This document shows positions 62,646 through 64,000 of a stretch of 64,000 nucleotides of DNA, piece by piece. Every line of letters starts with the position of its first letter. Positions within the stretch are counted from its first letter, which is position 1. Under the pieces are notes generated by a model, which ran no database searches, was not told the origin of the DNA, and was given only the letters and a program-made list of their open reading frames with translations. Source of the DNA: Sphingomonadaceae bacterium 3R27E2-A (lineage in GTDB: Bacteria > Pseudomonadota > Alphaproteobacteria > Sphingomonadales > Sphingomonadaceae); the NCBI GenBank assembly GCA_005503165.1, contig SCNT01000002.1, forward strand, positions 124,001 through 188,000, in the 5' to 3' direction. The position numbers and the translations under genes were made by a program.

Positions 62646-63553
62646 CCACTGCGATCTTCGCCTTCGCGGAATGCGTGACACAGGCACAGGCGCTGGCCCG
62701 GGAACTCGCGGTGCCCCTCCGCCCGATCGAGTGCCGGGCCTTTCCCGACCGCGAAAGCCTCGTTCGCGTACCGGTCGACGCCCCACCGGTCACGAGGGCC
62801 ATCCTCTTTCGCTCGCTGCACGAGCCCAATGCGAAACTGGTCGAGATCCTGCTGGCTGCTGCCGCGCTGCGCGCCAACGGCGCGCGGCGCGTCATGCTCC
62901 TCGCGCCCTATCTCGGCTATATGCGCCAGGACATGGCCTTCCGTCGCGGCGAGGCCGTCAGCCAGCGGGTTATCGGCCGGCTCATCGCCGACCATTTCGA
63001 CGGCCTGGTCACCGTCGACCCCCATCTCCACCGCACCGCTTCGCTGGACGAGGTTGCGCCTTCCATCGCCGCGATGGCGGTTCCGGCGGCACCGGCGCTG
63101 GTGACCGCCCTCCGCCGCGATTTCGATCCCGGCACCATGATGGTCGGCCCCGACCGGGAAGCGCTGCCCTGGGTCCGCAAGATCGCCGAACCCCTGGGGG
63201 CCGCGATGCTGATCGGGGAAAAGTGCCGCAGCGGGGACCGGGATGTCGCGCTCGCCCTGCCCGGCATCGAGCGGGTGCGCGGTCGCCCGGCGATCATCGT
63301 CGACGACCTTGTGTCGAGCGGGTCGACGCTGGTCGGCAGCGCCGCGATGCTCCATGCCGCGGGCGCGACGCGCGTCGAAGCCATCGTAACCCATTGTCTC
63401 GCCGACGCCGTCGATCTCGCGCGGCTGCATGGCGCGGGCATCGATCGCATCCGCGCGAGCGATTCGGTGCCGGGACCGGCCGCCACGATCCCTCTCGCGG
63501 CGATATTGGCCGATGCGATACGCACGCTCGGCTGGACGGACGGCGCACAATGA
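62642..63553 (+). CDS. ribose-phosphate pyrophosphokinase (PRPP synthetase), archaeal-like
   Basis: 303 residues. N-terminal PRS half with [20 protein letters not shown] and [14 protein letters not shown]-binding loop [15 protein letters not shown] (VDDxxSSG), and a catalytic flexible-loop region EKCRSGDRD. Forms PRPP from ribose-5-phosphate and ATP. Shorter and differently spaced than the E. coli-type PRS; coupled by overlap to the AMP phosphorylase and ABC ATPase genes. Confidence 0.9.
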   Translation: MTTAIFAFAECVTQAQALARELAVPLRPIECRAFPDRESLVRVPVDAPPVTRAILFRSLHEPNAKLVEILLAAAALRANGARRVMLLAPYLGYMRQDMAFRRGEAVSQRVIGRLIADHFDGLVTVDPHLHRTASLDEVAPSIAAMAVPAAPALVTALRRDFDPGTMMVGPDREALPWVRKIAEPLGAAMLIGEKCRSGDRDVALALPGIERVRGRPAIIVDDLVSSGSTLVGSAAMLHAAGATRVEAIVTHCLADAVDLARLHGAGIDRIRASDSVPGPAATIPLAAILADAIRTLGWTDGAQ

Positions 63554-64000
63554 CCGTCACCGGCCCTGATGACGTGCCCGCGTTTCGCTGCTCGGGCCTG
63601 GCCAAGATCTACCGGACCGGCGAGACCGAAGTCCACGCGCTCCGCGGCGTGGACCTCGTCATTCCCGCCGGCGAGATTCTTGTCCTTCTCGGCCCTTCGG
63701 GCAGCGGCAAATCGACGCTGCTCAACATCATCGGCGGACTCGACCGCCCCTCCTCGGGGACACTGCTTTATCGCGACCTCGACCTCACCGCGATGGACGA
63801 TCGCGAATTGACCCGGTTCCGGCGCGCGGACGTCGGTTTCATTTTCCAGTTCTACAATCTGATTCCCAGCCTGACCGCCGAAGAGAATGTGCGTCTCGTC
63901 ACGGACATCGCCGAGCGCCCGATGAACGCCGCCGAAGCACTGGAAATGGTCGGCCTCGCCGATCGGCGCGACCATTATCCCGCGCAGCTGTCGGGCGGCG
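63550..64000 (+). CDS. ABC transporter ATP-binding protein (LolD/MacB-like), 3' end beyond window
   Basis: 150 residues visible from ATG 63550, which overlaps the PRPP synthetase stop (ATGA). Walker [13 protein letters not shown], the MacB/LolD-type [21 protein letters not shown]-loop [10 protein letters not shown], and the signature beginning LSGG at the window end. The rest of the gene and its permease lie outside. Confidence 0.92.
   Translation, partial: MTVTGPDDVPAFRCSGLAKIYRTGETEVHALRGVDLVIPAGEILVLLGPSGSGKSTLLNIIGGLDRPSSGTLLYRDLDLTAMDDRELTRFRRADVGFIFQFYNLIPSLTAEENVRLVTDIAERPMNAAEALEMVGLADRRDHYPAQLSGG

Noticed and set aside
1-64000. CRISPR arrays, tRNA, rRNA, integrase or phage genes
   Set aside because: None seen on either strand; no repeat-spacer pattern or structural RNA motif was found by eye.

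Overview
The window is GC-rich (mid-60s % by eye) and carries only bacterial chromosomal genes. The cbb3 oxidase operon, FixL/FixJ pair, FnrL-type regulators, DUF465 and DUF983 proteins and the overall gene style point to an alphaproteobacterium, most likely a sphingomonad (Sphingopyxis/Sphingomonas-like); this assignment is inferred from protein style, not from a marker gene. There are no rRNA, tRNA, CRISPR or prophage genes. The only mobile-element trace is an IS5-family transposase remnant at about 31.43-31.59 kb.

Layout. 0-5.6 kb: an RND efflux operon (permease cut by the window edge, membrane-fusion protein, small unknown protein) with a TetR repressor and two matching operators. 5.9-8.9 kb: a TIR / transmembrane / coiled-coil / beta-propeller protein with no ordinary start codon. 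9.1-19.3 kb: hemN, ccoNOQP-GHIS and ompW, bracketed by FNR boxes. 19.3-53 kb: a long hypoxia/stress island with two FnrL paralogues, five universal stress proteins, Hsp20, a three-BON-domain protein, two zinc alcohol dehydrogenases, an L,D-transpeptidase, SulP, a beta-CASP metallo-hydrolase, a flavin monooxygenase, a K+ channel, a P-type cation ATPase, thioredoxin 2, FixL/FixJ with haem-binding residues, a free FixJ-like HTH protein and three receiver-only response regulators. 53.4-61 kb: a sulfide-type locus with sulfide:quinone reductase, a DUF2892 membrane protein and a TolC-like protein diverging from a second RND pump that ends in a BigR/SqrR-like ArsR repressor. 61-64 kb: an AMP-phosphorylase-like enzyme, a PRPP synthetase and the start of an ABC ATPase.

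How it works together. FNR boxes (TTGAY-N4-RTCAA type) lie before hemN, between ccoN and ompW, and before a universal stress gene and the flavin monooxygenase. A second recurrent signal (TACGTA or TNCGNA paired with CCGTA/TACGG about one helical turn away) lies before many island genes, centred near -35 to -42 from the start point predicted by a CTAG/CTAA-like -10. The only NarL/FixJ-type DNA-binding proteins in the window are FixJ and the stand-alone HTH protein, so these are the natural candidates to read it. The gene content (USPs, Hsp20, cation ATPase, haem sensor kinase with a LuxR-type regulator) resembles the mycobacterial DosR dormancy regulon; that likeness is an inference. An IS insertion has removed the acetyltransferase end of a Pat-like gene and left one of these promoters without a gene.
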